A stretch of 47,513 nt of DNA, taken from Rhodothermales bacterium (GTDB taxonomy: Bacteria; Bacteroidota; Rhodothermia; Rhodothermales; BA12). Below the pieces are notes generated by a model. That model was not told where the DNA came from. It ran no database searches and saw only the letters and a program-made list of their open reading frames with translations. Location of the stretch: the NCBI GenBank assembly GCA_014879465.1, contig JACSSA010000070.1:1-47513 (forward strand). The letters run 5' to 3'. The position numbers and the translations under genes were made by a program. Below are positions 7,653 through 16,033 of the stretch, piece by piece. Every line of letters begins with the position of its first letter. The first letter of the stretch is position 1.

Positions 7653-8596
7653 TCGCCGCCGCCGGCCTCGGCGCGGCCGGTACGTTGGCGTTCTTCGGCC
7701 TGCGCGACGGCGTTCTCGCCCCCGAACCGGCCCGGCCCGACTCGTCCACCGTGCTCAACCGCGCGGACGGCCGTCCCACAGCCCCCGGCGTTCTCGCCCC
7801 CTCGACGGCGACCGCCCCGGTGCCGGTTGCTGCGCCACCTTCCAACCTGACCGTGCGCGGCGTGGCGATTCCGTACCGACCGTTCGCGGTCTTCGTGCAG
7901 CCCGGCGAGGTCGTGCCGCTGCACTCGTCCGACGGAACGACCACATGGACGGCCCCGGCCTCGCCTGGCCCGGTGCCGCTGGGCACGACCGGCCTCACCG
8001 CCGTAGTGCGCAAACCGTTTGACAACGCCGCCGACACCGTGCTGAACGGCTACACGATTGGACGGTACGGCCCGGCACGGCACGGCGACGATTCGTCGTC
8101 GCCTCCCGCAGGCCTCGTGCTCGTCACCCGCGAACTCGCTGCTCTGCCCGTCTCGCCGTCGTTCCGCCTCGGCGACTTTCTCTGCCACCAGCAGCCCAAT
8201 CGCTGGCCCCAATACGTCCTGCTCGACGAGCGGCTGTTGGTGAAGCTCGAACGCCTTGTGGTGGCGGCGAAGGCACGGGGTTACGGGCCGATTCGGGTGC
8301 TGTCGGGCTACCGCACGCCCTGGTACAACCGCTCCATCGGCAACGAGACGACCTACAGCCACCACCTGTTTGGCCGCGCCGCCGACGTGTATATCGACGG
8401 CAACAACGACGGCACGATGGACGACCTTGACGGCGACGGGCAGGTCACCGAGGCCGACACGCAACGCCTCGAAGCGCTCGTGCTGGCACTCGACGGGGCC
8501 ACGCCGGGCGGCACCGGCCTCTACGCCCCGGCGGCGCACCGCGGACCGTTTGTGCACATGGACGTGAGCGGACGCGCCAGCCGTTGGACGCAATAA
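7628..8596 (+). CDS. YcbK/MepK-like M15 peptidase (DUF882) with inserted Ca-loop motif
   Basis: This 322-aa protein has an N-terminal signal anchor (SLIAAAGLGAAGTLAFFGL) without a lipobox. The C-terminal catalytic domain shows the M15 pattern: VLSGYRTPWYN, then SHHLFGRAADV with zinc-ligand His and Asp, then FVHMDVSGRASRW with the last zinc-ligand His. MepK-type enzymes cut 3-3 cross-links made by L,D-transpeptidases. The gene overlaps the upstream transpeptidase by 25 nt, supporting a joint role. Between the two parts of the active site sits DGNNDGTMDDLDGDGQVTEAD, which reads as two back-to-back EF-hand/dockerin-type calcium loops sharing one Asp. A ~100-residue Pro/Ala-rich region precedes the domain. 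Confidence 0.88.
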   Translation: MPAPFRSLIAAAGLGAAGTLAFFGLRDGVLAPEPARPDSSTVLNRADGRPTAPGVLAPSTATAPVPVAAPPSNLTVRGVAIPYRPFAVFVQPGEVVPLHSSDGTTTWTAPASPGPVPLGTTGLTAVVRKPFDNAADTVLNGYTIGRYGPARHGDDSSSPPAGLVLVTRELAALPVSPSFRLGDFLCHQQPNRWPQYVLLDERLLVKLERLVVAAKARGYGPIRVLSGYRTPWYNRSIGNETTYSHHLFGRAADVYIDGNNDGTMDDLDGDGQVTEADTQRLEALVLALDGATPGGTGLYAPAAHRGPFVHMDVSGRASRWTQ

Positions 8597-8635
8597 ATCC
8601 TGCACCCTGCACGACAGAATAAGACGTGCATCGCG

Positions 8636-8643
8636 TACTTTTG
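8636..8643 (+). promoter_or_regulatory. TAnnTTTG promoter element of comEC
   Basis: TACTTTTG is an exact match to the Bacteroidota-type -7 consensus TAnnTTTG, placed 19 nt before the comEC ATG in a 66-nt intergenic gap. No convincing -33 TTG is seen at the usual distance. Confidence 0.45.
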
Positions 8644-8662
8644 CGTCAAGCCTACGCGACGC

Positions 8663-11134
8663 ATGCGCCCCGATGCCTTGCCCGACCCCCGCGCCTACCC
8701 GGCGTTGCTTGCGGCCTCGGCGCTGGCGCTCGGCATCGTGGCGGCGCGCAGCATACCGAGCCTTTCGCCGCTCGTCTGGACGGGATTTGCGGCAGCGTTC
8801 CTCCTTGGATTTGTCGCGTTCTCCCGCGTCCGCACCACGGCGCAGCCGCGCCTTGTCGCCCTCGCGCAAACCGCCCTTGCGCTCGTCGCCGTCGCAGCGC
8901 TCGGGGCCGCCCGCACCGCCCTGCTCGCCACACCTGCGCCATCCGACGTGTCGCACGTCGTGCCTGCCGAAGGGATAGAGGGGACACTCGTGGGGCGAGT
9001 GGCCGATGTGCCCACCGCGACGCCCGGACGCCTCCGGTTTCGCCTCGCCGTCGATTCTGTCCAGACCGTCGGCGCGATGCGCACGGCCTCGGGCCTCGTC
9101 CAAGCGGCGCTCTTCCCCGACGATTCGCTCGCCGCGCTGCCTGCACTCCGCCACGGCGAGCGCGTCCGCCTCGATGCCCGGCTTCGCCCGCCGCGTGCCC
9201 GCCGCAACCCGGCGGACTTCGACTACGCCGCGTTCCTCGCCCGCCAAGGCATCTGGACGACTGCCACGGCCTACGACGCCGACGCTCTCGCGGTTGGCTC
9301 GTCTACGCTTGGCCCGTTCGGTCGTCTCGTGCAACACATTCGGGCGTACGCGGAGCGCACCTTGCACCGCTTCGTGCCCGGCTCCGACGCACAGGCGTTG
9401 CTCGCGGCTCTCGTGCTGGGCGACCGCTCCGGTCTCGGCGACGCTACCAACGCTGCCTTTCGCAACACGGGACTGCTCCATCTGCTCGCCGTGTCGGGGC
9501 TGCATGTGCTGCTCGTTGGGATGCTGCTCTACGAACTGCTGCGTGGCCTGCTCCGCCGCACCCGCTTGTCCTACCGACAGGTCGAGATCGTCCGAGCGGT
9601 AGCGACGTTGGCGGTGCTCGTGATCTACGCTGCGCTCACCGGCGCATCGGCGAGCGTGGTGCGGGCCGTCGCGATGGCGACGGTGCTCATCCTCGCCAAC
9701 CTGACGCAGCGCCCCACCAGCGGGATGAACGCCCTCGGCGTGGCCGCGATCATCGTCTTGGCCGTCCGCCCGTCGCAACTCGTCGAGCCGGGGTTTCAGC
9801 TGTCGTTCGCCGCCGTGGCCGGACTTGTCGTGCTGCGCCCCGTTTTGGAAGACGCCATCAACGCACGGATTGGGCGCGGCTGGAAACGGTCGGCGTGGAA
9901 GCGCGAAGCGCTCGGCGGGATGCTCGCCACCGTGGCGGCCACCCTGGCCACACTGCCCGTGCTGCTCTACCACTTCGGGCGGTTGCCGTTTGCAGGCGTG
10001 GTGCTCAACCTCGTCGGCGTGCCGCTCACCACGCTTACCTTCGCCGCCGCCTTGGCCACGTTGGCCGTTGGGGGCGTGCCGCCGCTGGCGGCTGTGTTCG
10101 GCGCGGCCGCGGGGGTTTTGGCCGATGCGCTCGTGGCCCTCGCCGCGGGGGGCAACCGAACGCTCGCGGCCTTCTCGTTCGTCCACTACGAGACGCGGAC
10201 GCTGGCGCTTGCCGCCACCGCATCCGCCCTCGTCACCGTCGCCGCGTGGCCCTATCGGCGGCTGCGCGGGCGAATGCTGCTGTCCACGCTCGCGCTTGCT
10301 GTCGCAACGATTGCAGTCGACCTACGGACAGGACGAAGCCGCCCCACGCTCGACCTCGTGGCGTTCGACGTGGGGCAGGGCGACGCGCTGCTCGTCGTCA
10401 CACCCCAGCACAAGACACTTCTCGTAGATGCAGGCCCTCGCGATGCCCGCACCGACGCCGGAGAGGCGGTCGTGCTGCCGCACCTCCAACGGTTTGGCAT
10501 CGACCGGGTGGACGCGCTCGTCGTTACGCACCCCCACGCAGACCATGCGGGCGGAGCTCTTGCGCTGCTGCAGACCGGGCGCGTCGGGGCACTGTTTCAC
10601 AACGGCGACGATTACGACTCCGACCTATGGCGCGAAACCCTCGCCGAAGCCCGGCGGCAGGGCGTGCCTGTGGAAACCCTTCGTGCTGGCGACACCCTTG
10701 CACTTGACCCGGAGGTGCGGATGCAGGTGCTGGCCCCCGCCGAAACCCGCGCCCATCCGCCCGAAACCAACGATGCGTCCATCGCACTACGCCTCGCCTA
10801 CGGCCAGACCACGGCCTTGCTGCTCGGCGACGTCCAGTTGCAGGCCGAGGCCGAAATCGTGGCCCGCTACCGGGATCTGCTCGCCGCCGACGTCGTCAAG
10901 GTCAGCCACCACGGGAGCCGCACGTCCAGCGCCCCGCCGCTGCTCACCGCCCTTCGCAAGCCGGGCTGCATCGCGGTGGTGAGCGTCGCCGAACGCAATC
11001 GGTACGGCCTCCCCGACGAAGAGGTGCTGGCCCGCTGGCAACGGACGTGCCCCTCGGTGGACGTGACCAGCCGCACCGGAGCCGTCTGGCTTCGCTCCAA
11101 CGGGCAGCGATTCTCGGATGTGGCTTGGCGTTGA
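8663..11134 (+). CDS. comEC: DNA internalization protein ComEC/Rec2
   Basis: This 823-aa inner-membrane channel protein carries transforming DNA across the cytoplasmic membrane. Three family parts are visible. The N-terminal part has two to three membrane helices and a soluble DUF4131-type region (~1-240). The competence domain (~240-520) has many helices and the signature ALVLGDRSGL...FRNTGLLHLLAVSGLHV. The C-terminal metallo-beta-lactamase domain (~565-823) has FDVGQGDALLV, the metal motif THPHADHAGG and VSHHGSRTS. The metal motif is intact, so the C-terminal domain may be an active nuclease; that is inference. Its length is normal. No other competence gene is in the window. Confidence 0.95.
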   Translation: MRPDALPDPRAYPALLAASALALGIVAARSIPSLSPLVWTGFAAAFLLGFVAFSRVRTTAQPRLVALAQTALALVAVAALGAARTALLATPAPSDVSHVVPAEGIEGTLVGRVADVPTATPGRLRFRLAVDSVQTVGAMRTASGLVQAALFPDDSLAALPALRHGERVRLDARLRPPRARRNPADFDYAAFLARQGIWTTATAYDADALAVGSSTLGPFGRLVQHIRAYAERTLHRFVPGSDAQALLAALVLGDRSGLGDATNAAFRNTGLLHLLAVSGLHVLLVGMLLYELLRGLLRRTRLSYRQVEIVRAVATLAVLVIYAALTGASASVVRAVAMATVLILANLTQRPTSGMNALGVAAIIVLAVRPSQLVEPGFQLSFAAVAGLVVLRPVLEDAINARIGRGWKRSAWKREALGGMLATVAATLATLPVLLYHFGRLPFAGVVLNLVGVPLTTLTFAAALATLAVGGVPPLAAVFGAAAGVLADALVALAAGGNRTLAAFSFVHYETRTLALAATASALVTVAAWPYRRLRGRMLLSTLALAVATIAVDLRTGRSRPTLDLVAFDVGQGDALLVVTPQHKTLLVDAGPRDARTDAGEAVVLPHLQRFGIDRVDALVVTHPHADHAGGALALLQTGRVGALFHNGDDYDSDLWRETLAEARRQGVPVETLRAGDTLALDPEVRMQVLAPAETRAHPPETNDASIALRLAYGQTTALLLGDVQLQAEAEIVARYRDLLAADVVKVSHHGSRTSSAPPLLTALRKPGCIAVVSVAERNRYGLPDEEVLARWQRTCPSVDVTSRTGAVWLRSNGQRFSDVAWR

Positions 11135-11818
11135 GCGGCGAGGAGCGAACGGTAGGGCATCGGGGCGGAGCGAACGGCGACGGGATCAACCTACCGCACC
11201 GTGCAGCCACGAATCAACCGGCTTATCCCTGCCCGCCTCTTTTCTTCCTCTTCCAATTGGATTAATAAAAAAGGGCAGTCGTTAAAGGCAGGGGCTGTGG
11301 AGTTGTGGGCGAAGATGGTTTCCCACCCGATGGACGCCGTGACGTGGACAATAGGCCTCCTTTTTCCACGATATGTGCACGAGGTGTACATATGATCACC
11401 ATCGCACATAGGTCAGAAAAAAGCGATTCTGGTGCGAAGGGTGCAGGTTCTCCACATCCCCACCGCTATCCACAGGTCAAGCAAATTGATCGGCACGGCG
11501 GAGCGTTTCGTTATCCACACCGTGGAGAAAAGTCGCCAAACGGTGGATAACCGGGGTTGCTTTCCACGTCTCCTCACACCCCTCCAGTTCAAGGCGGCTT
11601 ACCGACGGAATCTGCCGAGATGTCCACACGGCTATCCACGGTGTGGACAACGGCTCCGAATCGGCCTTCCTGCCCTCGTCTGCGCGGATTGGAGGCCGGT
11701 AACCGCCGTGTAACACGGAATGCCGCTGTGGAAAACCGGGAGGATCGTCGTTGCGGCGCGAAACGGGGCGGTTTAGACGGGCGTTAGTCGCGTCGCTTCT
11801 CTTCTCTGGCCTCACGCG
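11135..11818. other. 684-nt gene-free region: candidate replication origin or DnaA-binding locus
   Basis: This is the longest gene-free stretch in the window. It holds one perfect DnaA box (TTATCCACA, 11511-11519). One-mismatch forms lie at 11448-11456 (TTCTCCACA), 11466-11474 (CTATCCACA), 11542-11550 (minus, TTATCCACC), 11642-11650 (minus, TTGTCCACA) and 11728-11736 (minus, TTTTCCACA). Several two-mismatch forms lie between 11343 and 11640. An AT-rich tract (about 11252-11287, with ATTAATAAAAAA) could be an unwinding element. An 11-nt direct repeat GGAGCGAACGG is at 11142 and 11167. Against an origin, genes on both sides are on the plus strand and dnaA is not here. No ORF in it looks like a gene. 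Confidence 0.55.
11371..11393. repeat. Dyad inside the DnaA-box region
   Basis: ATATGTGCAC and GTGTACATAT flank a GAG centre, giving 10-bp arms with one G-T pair. The right arm continues into a second, imperfect dyad (GGTG..CATATG..CACC). It lies between the AT-rich tract and the main box cluster and looks like a protein-binding site. The binding protein is unknown. Confidence 0.4.
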
Positions 11819-12445
11819 ATGATCTTCTTTATGCCCGACCGACCCGGTGCGCCGGTGCTTTTTACTGCCCTTGCCGATGCGCAGGCGCTCGCCGACCGGG
11901 TGTTTGTGGTGGATAGCGCGAAGGTGACCAACCTGCGAGGCGCTACGGTGGCGCTGACGTGCGACAGCGTGCCCCGCGAGGCCATTCTCAACGCCCGGCC
12001 GTATATGGCGCCGCGCAAGGTGTCGGCGGGTGGCGGCTACGTCGTGCGCGCAGGCGAACACGGCCCCGATGTGCTGCTCATCCACCGCCGTGGCGCATGG
12101 GATCTTCCAAAGGGCAAGCGCGACGGCGGCGAGGGGTGGGCCGACTGCGCCCGCCGCGAAGTCCGCGAAGAACTTGGCATCCGCGACCTTCGCATCGTCG
12201 CGCCGCTGGGCGCGACCGTCCACGGCTACGAGGAGAAAGGGCGCTACTGCGTCAAGCCCACCCGCTGGTACGCGATGACCACGCCGCACACGCGGTTTAC
12301 GCCGCAGGCGGCCGAGGGTATCGACGCGGTCGAGTGGGTTTCCTACGACGAGGCGCTGGAACGGCTTTCGTTCGAGACGCTGCGCACCCACGCCACGCTC
12401 GTGCGCCCGGTCATCGAGGCCATCGTGGCCGAAGGTGGCGCGTGA
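11819..12445 (+). CDS. NUDIX hydrolase
   Basis: This 208-aa protein has a perfect Nudix box, GKRDGGEGWADCARREVREELGI (G-x5-E-x7-REU-x-EE-x-G-U), at ~100-122. Members hydrolyse nucleoside diphosphates linked to another group, and the box does not reveal the substrate. The first ~65 residues precede the Nudix fold (KVSAGGGYVVRAGEHGPDVLLIHRRG begins the domain) and look like a separate small alpha/beta part. An alternative start is the ATG at 11831 (MPDRPG). No Shine-Dalgarno helps to decide. The next gene begins immediately after or overlaps its stop (GTG at 12442). Confidence 0.9.
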   Translation: MIFFMPDRPGAPVLFTALADAQALADRVFVVDSAKVTNLRGATVALTCDSVPREAILNARPYMAPRKVSAGGGYVVRAGEHGPDVLLIHRRGAWDLPKGKRDGGEGWADCARREVREELGIRDLRIVAPLGATVHGYEEKGRYCVKPTRWYAMTTPHTRFTPQAAEGIDAVEWVSYDEALERLSFETLRTHATLVRPVIEAIVAEGGA

Positions 12446-12492
12446 ACGGTTCGGAGGCGGCGGCGTTGCCGGTCGTCCATCCTGTTCGTCCA

Positions 12493-13182
12493 ATGCCCGA
12501 AGCCGAATCTTCCCGCGTGGCCATCGTGCCCGGCGCCACCGGGCTTGTGGGGCGCAACCTCGTGCGCGTGCTGCTGGAGGGGGATGCCTACGCCCGTGTG
12601 GTGGCGCTCGCCCGCCGCGAAACGCCGACGCTCGGCCCGCGCCACGAACCGACGCTTGTGGACTACGACCGGCTTGAAGAAGCGCATCTGCCGATGGAAG
12701 GAGCCGACGTGTTCTGTGCCTTGGGCACGACCATCCGAGACGCCGGCAGCCGCGAGGCGTTTCGGCGGGTGGACTTTACCTACGTCGTGCGGCTGGCCGC
12801 CGTGGCCGCCAGCCACGGCGCGCGGTCGTTCAGCCTCGTGAGCGCCGTCAGCGCCGATCCGAAGAGCCGCGTGTTTTACAGCCGCATCAAGGGCGAAGCC
12901 GAGCGGGCCGTGGCAGCGTCGGGCGTGCCCATCGTCCACCTGTTTCGCCCCAGTCTGCTTCTTGGCGAGCGCAACGCCATCCGGATGGGAGAGAGCGTGG
13001 CCGCGGCGCTGCTGCGTCCGCTGACGCCGGTGCTGCGGGGGCCGCTGGCCAACCTTCGCCCCATCTTTGGAGAGACCGTGGCGCGGGCGATGGTCGCGGC
13101 GGCCCTCACCGACGATGTCCCCGGCGTGCGCGTGTACGACCCCGCGGCGATGCGCCGCCTCGCCGCGTCAACAAGGGCCTGA
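12493..13182 (+). CDS. NAD(P)-binding oxidoreductase, TIP30/HTATIP2-like atypical SDR
   Basis: The protein is 229 aa from the ATG at 12493; a GTG at 12442 overlapping the Nudix stop would add 17 residues. The Rossmann motif GATGLVGRNLVRVLL is near the N-terminus. ADVFCALGTTIRDAGSREAFRRVD and SLVSAVSADPKSRVFYSRIKGEAE follow, the latter with the Ser and YxxxK of the short-chain dehydrogenase active site. HLFRPSLLLGER and the C-terminal RPIFGETVARAMVAAA are typical of bacterial TIP30-like proteins. The substrate is unknown. Overlap or near-overlap with the Nudix gene suggests coupled translation. It is cytoplasmic. Confidence 0.85.
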   Translation: MPEAESSRVAIVPGATGLVGRNLVRVLLEGDAYARVVALARRETPTLGPRHEPTLVDYDRLEEAHLPMEGADVFCALGTTIRDAGSREAFRRVDFTYVVRLAAVAASHGARSFSLVSAVSADPKSRVFYSRIKGEAERAVAASGVPIVHLFRPSLLLGERNAIRMGESVAAALLRPLTPVLRGPLANLRPIFGETVARAMVAAALTDDVPGVRVYDPAAMRRLAASTRA

Positions 13183-13203
13183 TTCCGTCGCCTACGTTCG
13201 TCC

Positions 13204-13803
13204 GTGTACGTCCTCAAAATCTTTCACGAAGAGCCGGCGGCGCTGGGTGCGTCGTTTGACGGCGGCGAGAGCGCCGAAGCGTTCCTCAGCGCCCTCGGTG
13301 CGGCTCCGCGCTACGTTCGCCTCTACCTGACCGGCAGCGTCGCGCCAAACGAGGGCCATGCCGACGCGACAGGTCTGAGCGCACTCCCGGAAGAGGCGTG
13401 GAAGCCGGCATTGGCCAAGACGCTGGGTTTGGAACACCAAACGCCGTCCGCCCTCGACCGACTCGCGCCCGGCGCGTGGCATGTGCTGCCGGGGTTGGAT
13501 CGGTTGGATCGGTCGCTCACCGGCGCGCTTTCGTCCGACGACGCGCCTACGCGGCTTACCGCGCTTCGGGCGCTCCTCGACGCGGGGTGCACCGTGCTTC
13601 ACGCCGAGCCTGCCCCCGACGGCTTCGACCTGCACGTGTTCGCGCCGCATCCGCTGCTCGACCGGTTCGTCGCGGCGCTGCCGCCCGCACGCGGCGACCT
13701 CCGCCGGTTCGCCGCACCCTACCGCAGCCTTCGCAGCGAGGCCAAGTTCTACTTCGAACGCTGGGGGGCGCTTCCGCCTCCGCCGGGCCTCGTGGAAGTG
13801 TGA
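13204..13803 (+). CDS. Protein of unknown function (199 aa)
   Basis: The only good start is the GTG at 13204, directly behind TACGTTCG (13193-13200), a weak promoter-like element that would give a nearly leaderless mRNA. The protein is soluble and Ala/Leu/Asp-rich, with no signal peptide, membrane segment or motif I recognise. The C-terminus ends in an aromatic patch (PYRSLRSEAKFYFERWGALPPPPG). Base composition and codon use match the neighbours, so it is not obviously foreign. It may share a transcript with the oxidoreductase 21 nt upstream. Confidence 0.65.
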   Translation: MYVLKIFHEEPAALGASFDGGESAEAFLSALGAAPRYVRLYLTGSVAPNEGHADATGLSALPEEAWKPALAKTLGLEHQTPSALDRLAPGAWHVLPGLDRLDRSLTGALSSDDAPTRLTALRALLDAGCTVLHAEPAPDGFDLHVFAPHPLLDRFVAALPPARGDLRRFAAPYRSLRSEAKFYFERWGALPPPPGLVEV

Positions 13804-14079
13804 CAGCAGGTTGATACGGTTGTGTCAGGGCTTTGATAAGTCTTCCGAGATGGGTTTCTCTGTTGTCCCGCCCGCGCAGGCGTAGATCAGTCAACTGCCA
13901 AAAGGCAGAGAGAAAACGCGCCGCCTCCCGTCGTAGCGATCCGTTGATGCTGGGCAGGGTTTGCGAGGACGAGGGGGCAAAAAGAGGGAAGAGGCGTTCG
14001 CCTAGCGCGGGCGGGACAGCGGCAGACGCGTTCCGAGGAGCCGACCTCTTGCCGTGCGTCCTTTCATCCCCCATTCCAC

Positions 14080-14769
14080 ATGTCCAAGCGCATCCTGCAC
14101 GTCGTTACGAACGTCGCCCACTACGACGATCCGTCCGAGCCGACGGGCCTGTGGCTGTCCGAGTTGACGCACGCCTACCATGTGTTCGAAGCGCAAGGCT
14201 ACACGCAGCGGATCGTCAGCCCCCACGGCGGCCCTTCGCCGCTCGAACCGCGGGCGCTCAAATGGCCCAACTTCGACGCCACGGCCAAGGCGTGGCACGC
14301 CGACCCCGCGAAGATGGCGCTGCTGGCGAGCACGGCCCGCCCCGACGAGATCGACTCGGCGGACTTCGACGTCATCTACTTTACCGGCGGCCACGCTGTG
14401 ATGTACGACTTTCCCGATTCGGAAGGCCTCCAGCGCATCACCCGCGAGATCTACGAACGCGGCGGCATCGTCTCGTCGGTGTGCCACGGCTACTGCGGCC
14501 TGCTCAACACCACGCTCTCCGACGGGAGCCTGCTCGTGGCGGGCAAGAAGCTCACCGGATTTGCGTGGCAGGAAGAGGTGCTGGCGGGCGTGGCGAAGAA
14601 GGTGCCCTACAACGCCGAGGAGGAGATGAAGCAACGCAGCGCGCGCTACGAAAAGGCGCTGCTGCCGTTCGTGTCGAATGTCGTGGTGGACGGGCGCTTG
14701 GTGACGGGCCAGAACCCGCAGTCGGCCAAGGCGACCGCCGAGCACGTCGTGACCGCGCTGTCCAACTGA
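14080..14769 (+). CDS. DJ-1/PfpI (type 1 glutamine amidotransferase-like) family protein
   Basis: This 229-aa protein of the Hsp31/DJ-1 type has the nucleophile elbow SSVCHGYCGLL (Cys135), the preceding strand FDVIYFTGGHAVMYDFPD, and an early conserved Glu (LWLSELTHAY, Glu28), which together form the usual Cys-His-Glu arrangement. Relatives act as glyoxalase III, deglycase or chaperone, and the exact activity cannot be read from sequence. It is cytoplasmic with no signal peptide. A 276-nt gap precedes it, in which I see no gene or clear regulatory site beyond TTTGATAAG-like sequence. Confidence 0.9.
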   Translation: MSKRILHVVTNVAHYDDPSEPTGLWLSELTHAYHVFEAQGYTQRIVSPHGGPSPLEPRALKWPNFDATAKAWHADPAKMALLASTARPDEIDSADFDVIYFTGGHAVMYDFPDSEGLQRITREIYERGGIVSSVCHGYCGLLNTTLSDGSLLVAGKKLTGFAWQEEVLAGVAKKVPYNAEEEMKQRSARYEKALLPFVSNVVVDGRLVTGQNPQSAKATAEHVVTALSN

Positions 14770-14791
14770 ATCTGTCCAACCGATCGCTGCT

Positions 14792-15976
14792 GTGCCTGAC
14801 GACCTCGCCCCGATGCTTCGCGCCCTCGCGCTCGCCGTGCGCGGGCAAGGGCAGGTGTCGCCCAACCCGCTGGTCGGCTGCGTGATCGTGAACGACGCGG
14901 GCGAGACGTTGGGCGAGGGCTGGCACGGGCGCTTCGGCGGGCCGCATGCGGAGGTGGAGGCCGTCCGCGACGCCGAGGCGCGGTACGGGTCGGACGCCGT
15001 GCGCGGGGCCACGGTGTATGTAACGCTGGAGCCGTGCAGTCACCACGGCAAGACGCCGCCGTGCGCCGATCTGCTCGTGGAAAAGGGCGTGGCGCGGGCG
15101 ATCGTGGGGACGGCCGACCCGAACCCCGTCGTGGCTGGCCGGGGCCTTGCGCGGCTGCGGGCGGCTGGCATTGAGGCGACGGTGACCGACGATCCGTTGG
15201 CGTCCCGCTTGATCGAAGGGTTTCGGATGCGGGTGACGACGAGCCGCCCGTTCGTGACGCTCAAGGTGGCGCAAACGCTCGACGGCTTCGCGGCGACGGC
15301 GACGGGCGACAGTCGCTGGGTGACGGGCGAGGCGGCCCGGCAGCACGTGCACCGCGTCCGAGCAGCGTCCGACGCCGTTTTGGTGGGCAGCGGCACGGCC
15401 CTCGCCGACGACCCGGCGCTGACGCTGCGGCACGGGGTGGAGGGCGTTCAGCCGCTGCGCGTCGTGCTCGACCGAAAGGCCGCGCTACCCGCGTCGCTGC
15501 GGCTGTTTTCGGACGAACACGCTGGCCGGACGGTGGCCGTCGTGGGCGAATCGGCGCTGGAGCCGTCGTACGCGGGGCGGGTTTCGACGATGCGGGTGCC
15601 GGAGGCGAACGGTCACCTTGACTTGCAGGCCGTGCTGGAGCGCCTCGCCTCGGGCGACGGGTTGCCCGGCGGGCGCGGCGTCAACACGGTGTTCGTCGAG
15701 GCTGGGCCAGGGCTGGCGGCGGCGTTCTGGTCGGCGGGTTTGGTGGATCGCTTGATGGTGTACGTTGCACCCAAGTTGCTCGGCGACGGCCTGCGGGCGC
15801 TGCCGGTTGCGCCTGCCGCGTCGATGGGCGAGGCGCACACGTTCCCCGCGTGGACGCGCCATCTTCTGGGCGAGGACGTGCTGTTTGTGGGCGACCGCAC
15901 GCCGATCCCCGCGCCGCTGCAGGCGTTGATGCCGTTGGTCCTTCCCGACGCGCTGCCGGACATCCAACCTCGGTAG
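14792..15976 (+). CDS. ribD: Bifunctional riboflavin biosynthesis deaminase/reductase RibD
   Basis: This 394-aa protein catalyses two steps of riboflavin synthesis: deamination of the pyrimidine ring and reduction of the ribosyl side chain. The N-terminal zinc deaminase domain shows SPNPLVGCVIV, HAE (His52, Glu54) and LEPCSHHGKTPPC (Cys82, Cys91). The reductase domain begins at TSRPFVTLKVAQTLDGFAAT and includes GDSRWVTGEAAR, VLVGSGTALADDP and VFVEAGPGLAAAF. The start is the GTG at 14792; ATG at 14813 would drop seven residues. The last codons and the TAG stop lie inside a palindromic repeat (15966-16008). ribE follows, giving a ribD-ribE pair. Confidence 0.96.
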   Translation: MPDDLAPMLRALALAVRGQGQVSPNPLVGCVIVNDAGETLGEGWHGRFGGPHAEVEAVRDAEARYGSDAVRGATVYVTLEPCSHHGKTPPCADLLVEKGVARAIVGTADPNPVVAGRGLARLRAAGIEATVTDDPLASRLIEGFRMRVTTSRPFVTLKVAQTLDGFAATATGDSRWVTGEAARQHVHRVRAASDAVLVGSGTALADDPALTLRHGVEGVQPLRVVLDRKAALPASLRLFSDEHAGRTVAVVGESALEPSYAGRVSTMRVPEANGHLDLQAVLERLASGDGLPGGRGVNTVFVEAGPGLAAAFWSAGLVDRLMVYVAPKLLGDGLRALPVAPAASMGEAHTFPAWTRHLLGEDVLFVGDRTPIPAPLQALMPLVLPDALPDIQPR

Positions 15977-16008
15977 AGACGTCCCACTGGGACGTCTCTA
16001 CCGAGGTT
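15966..16008. repeat. Perfect GTAGAGACG palindrome at the end of ribD
   Basis: Two perfect 21-nt arms, starting AACCTCGGTAGAGACG, are separated by a single C. The ribD stop TAG (15974-15976) is the TAG of the GTAGAGACG core, so the repeat encodes the last residues of RibD. The transcript would form a 21-bp hairpin between ribD and ribE. No T-run follows. Confidence 0.8.
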
Positions 16009-16033
16009 CCTACCGTCATCATTCCTCGATGCT

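Noticed and set aside
7475-10186. 903-aa minus-strand ORF opposite the cell-wall genes and comEC
   Set aside because: It is the antisense shadow of three well-supported genes in high-GC DNA. Its protein is Arg/Gly/His-rich with no family motif.
11200-11790. Several ORFs of 60-93 aa in the DnaA-box region
   Set aside because: They overlap each other in different frames, have Arg/Pro/His-rich compositions and cross the box cluster. None has a family motif.
11477-12493. 338-aa minus-strand ORF across the box region and Nudix gene
   Set aside because: Shadow of the Nudix gene extended by chance. No motif.
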